In this document: one piece after another, positions 30,474 to 31,096 of the stretch
Numbering within the stretch: position 1 is the stretch's first letter
Layout of the letters: each line of letters opens with the position of its first letter
Source of the DNA: Cloacimonetes bacterium UBA5284
GTDB lineage: Bacteria > Cloacimonadota > Cloacimonadia > Cloacimonadales > Cloacimonadaceae
Assembly: GCA_002410505.1 (NCBI GenBank)
Contig: DHSO01000012.1
Location: 1-31,096, forward strand
Direction of reading: 5' to 3'
DNA length: 31,096 nt
The notes under the pieces: generated by a model
The model's input: only the letters and a program-made list of their open reading frames with translations
Told to the model about the DNA's origin: nothing
Database searches by the model: none
Made by a program: the position numbers and the translations under genes

Positions 30474-30722
30474 CTAAATCTCCTCCAGCTCAAAGTGGTA
30501 GGTTTCAGTATTGGGATTTGCCAAAAGGCTGTCACATATCTTCTCGGTATCCGCGCCGGTTTTTTCCTTGTCGGCAGAATCAAACCTGATCTCAATGTAT
30601 TTGCTGATACGTGTTTCGATCACATTATCATATCCCAGGTGGCTGAGGGAATTGCTTACAGCCTTACCTTGCGGATCCAGAACACTGGGCTTCAATTGTA
30701 CGAATATTTTGGCTTTTAGCAT
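30474..30722 (-). CDS. purS: Phosphoribosylformylglycinamidine synthase, PurS subunit
   Basis: The small PurS subunit (82 residues) that bridges PurQ and PurL in the three-part FGAM synthase of many bacteria and archaea. Family text is clear: KAKIFVQLKPSVLDPQGKAV at the start, LGYDNVIETRISKYIEIRF in the middle, and LLANPNTETYHFEL at the end. Length is normal. GGAAG lies 5 bases before the ATG. It heads the minus-strand run purS-purQ-comF-unknown-mutL-unknown. Confidence 0.96.
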   Translation of the reverse strand: MLKAKIFVQLKPSVLDPQGKAVSNSLSHLGYDNVIETRISKYIEIRFDSADKEKTGADTEKICDSLLANPNTETYHFELEEI

Positions 30723-31096
30723 GGTACTTCCAATTTTATTTCTCAGAATACCAGCATTTGAGGCGGCTGGATTTAGTCAACTGATTTGTTTGATACAGAG
30801 TTGTAGCTGTCATGGCCCGGAGATGCAGCGGTGCCCGATGCATTATCCTGTCGTGCAGTTCATATTCGCCCCCCCCCAATTGTGAAGAAAGATCATTCGA
30901 TTTGAATATCAATGACGCATCCTGATCCACTAACTCATTTTGCGTGCGTATAACTTGAATAACTAATAACCGGTAACAGTAATGATCGATTCCATGGTTG
31001 TTGTTGGCCTTTTTTTACCATGGTTTGCCATTTTTTCTGGATTTCCCCATCTCTCTGTCAGCTCTGTTGACAGTGTTAATCAAGTGGTCATCAAGC
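30723..31096. other. Noncoding region upstream of purS
   Basis: No gene is supported over these 374 bases. A 64-codon open frame on the minus strand (30736-30930) ends 13 bases before purS and lacks a ribosome binding site. The region has a 9-C tract (30869-30877), a CCATGGT/ACCATGG inverted repeat (30992-30998, 31017-31023) and CTGTCA/TGACAG (31055-31060, 31068-31073). No purine riboswitch core was seen. No convincing promoter for purS was found, although one must exist here or beyond. Confidence 0.5.
30992..31023. repeat. Inverted repeat with palindromic CCATGG arms
   Basis: CCATGGT at 30992-30998 and ACCATGG at 31017-31023 are perfect inverted repeats around an 18-base spacer with a T7 run. 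It lies about 270 bases upstream of purS on the minus strand. It could be an operator pair or a weak terminator of an unseen upstream gene. Confidence 0.4.

Noticed and set aside
30736..30930. 64-codon minus-strand frame before purS
   Set aside because: No ribosome binding site and no domain, and it crosses a 9-base homopolymer. More likely a leader or repeat.

Overview
The window reads as chromosomal DNA of an uncultured Gram-negative bacterium of the FCB group, most probably a Candidatus Cloacimonadota (Cloacimonas-like) genome. The grounds are a secreted protein with a C-terminal type IX-like sorting module (NYPNPFNPET...), TonB-dependent receptors with carboxypeptidase-regulatory N-domains, a DUF4249-type lipoprotein, a cobalamin-type uptake pair and a MutL-type B12-mutase reactivase. 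The taxon is an inference from gene content. Sigma70-like promoter elements (TTGACA-17-TATATT) and strong GGAGG ribosome binding sites are present. Several genes start with TTG or GTG.

Layout. 1-317: noncoding, with a 7-bp tandem array and short word-like repeats. 318-2447 (-): TonB-dependent receptor. 2692-6602 (+): a heterodimeric ABC exporter, two genes with an ATGA overlap. 6724-9528 (+): a large secreted modular protein with a sigma70 promoter and a tandem terminator. 9529-9938: a second repeat-rich noncoding island. 17542 down to 9939 (-): cardiolipin synthase, then AddB-like and AddA-like helicase/nuclease genes (operon). 17543-18124: a 582-bp divergent intergenic region. 18125-19890 (+): BtuF-like lipoprotein and BtuC-like permease, without an ATPase gene. 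19954-22185 (+): a TPR-containing sigma54-activator-like regulator with an aberrant GAFTGA loop. 25438 down to 22188 (-): TonB-dependent receptor plus DUF4249-like lipoprotein. 30722 down to 25689 (-): a tightly packed run purS-purQ-comF-unknown-mutL-unknown. 30723-31096: noncoding to the window edge.

How it fits together. Envelope functions dominate: two outer-membrane receptors, a periplasmic binding protein with permease, an exporter, a secreted adhesin/enzyme-like protein and phospholipid synthesis. B12 is a possible common thread. The BtuFC pair could feed B12-dependent mutases that the MutL-like protein would service, but no mutase gene lies in the window. The least explained parts are (i) the conserved-looking MutL-like plus barrel-sandwich protein pair embedded in a purine operon, (ii) the regulator with GKLTGI in place of GAFTGA, and (iii) two noncoding islands made of unrelated short repeat words, one of which supplies the last codons of addA. 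No CRISPR array, insertion sequence, rRNA or tRNA was recognised.
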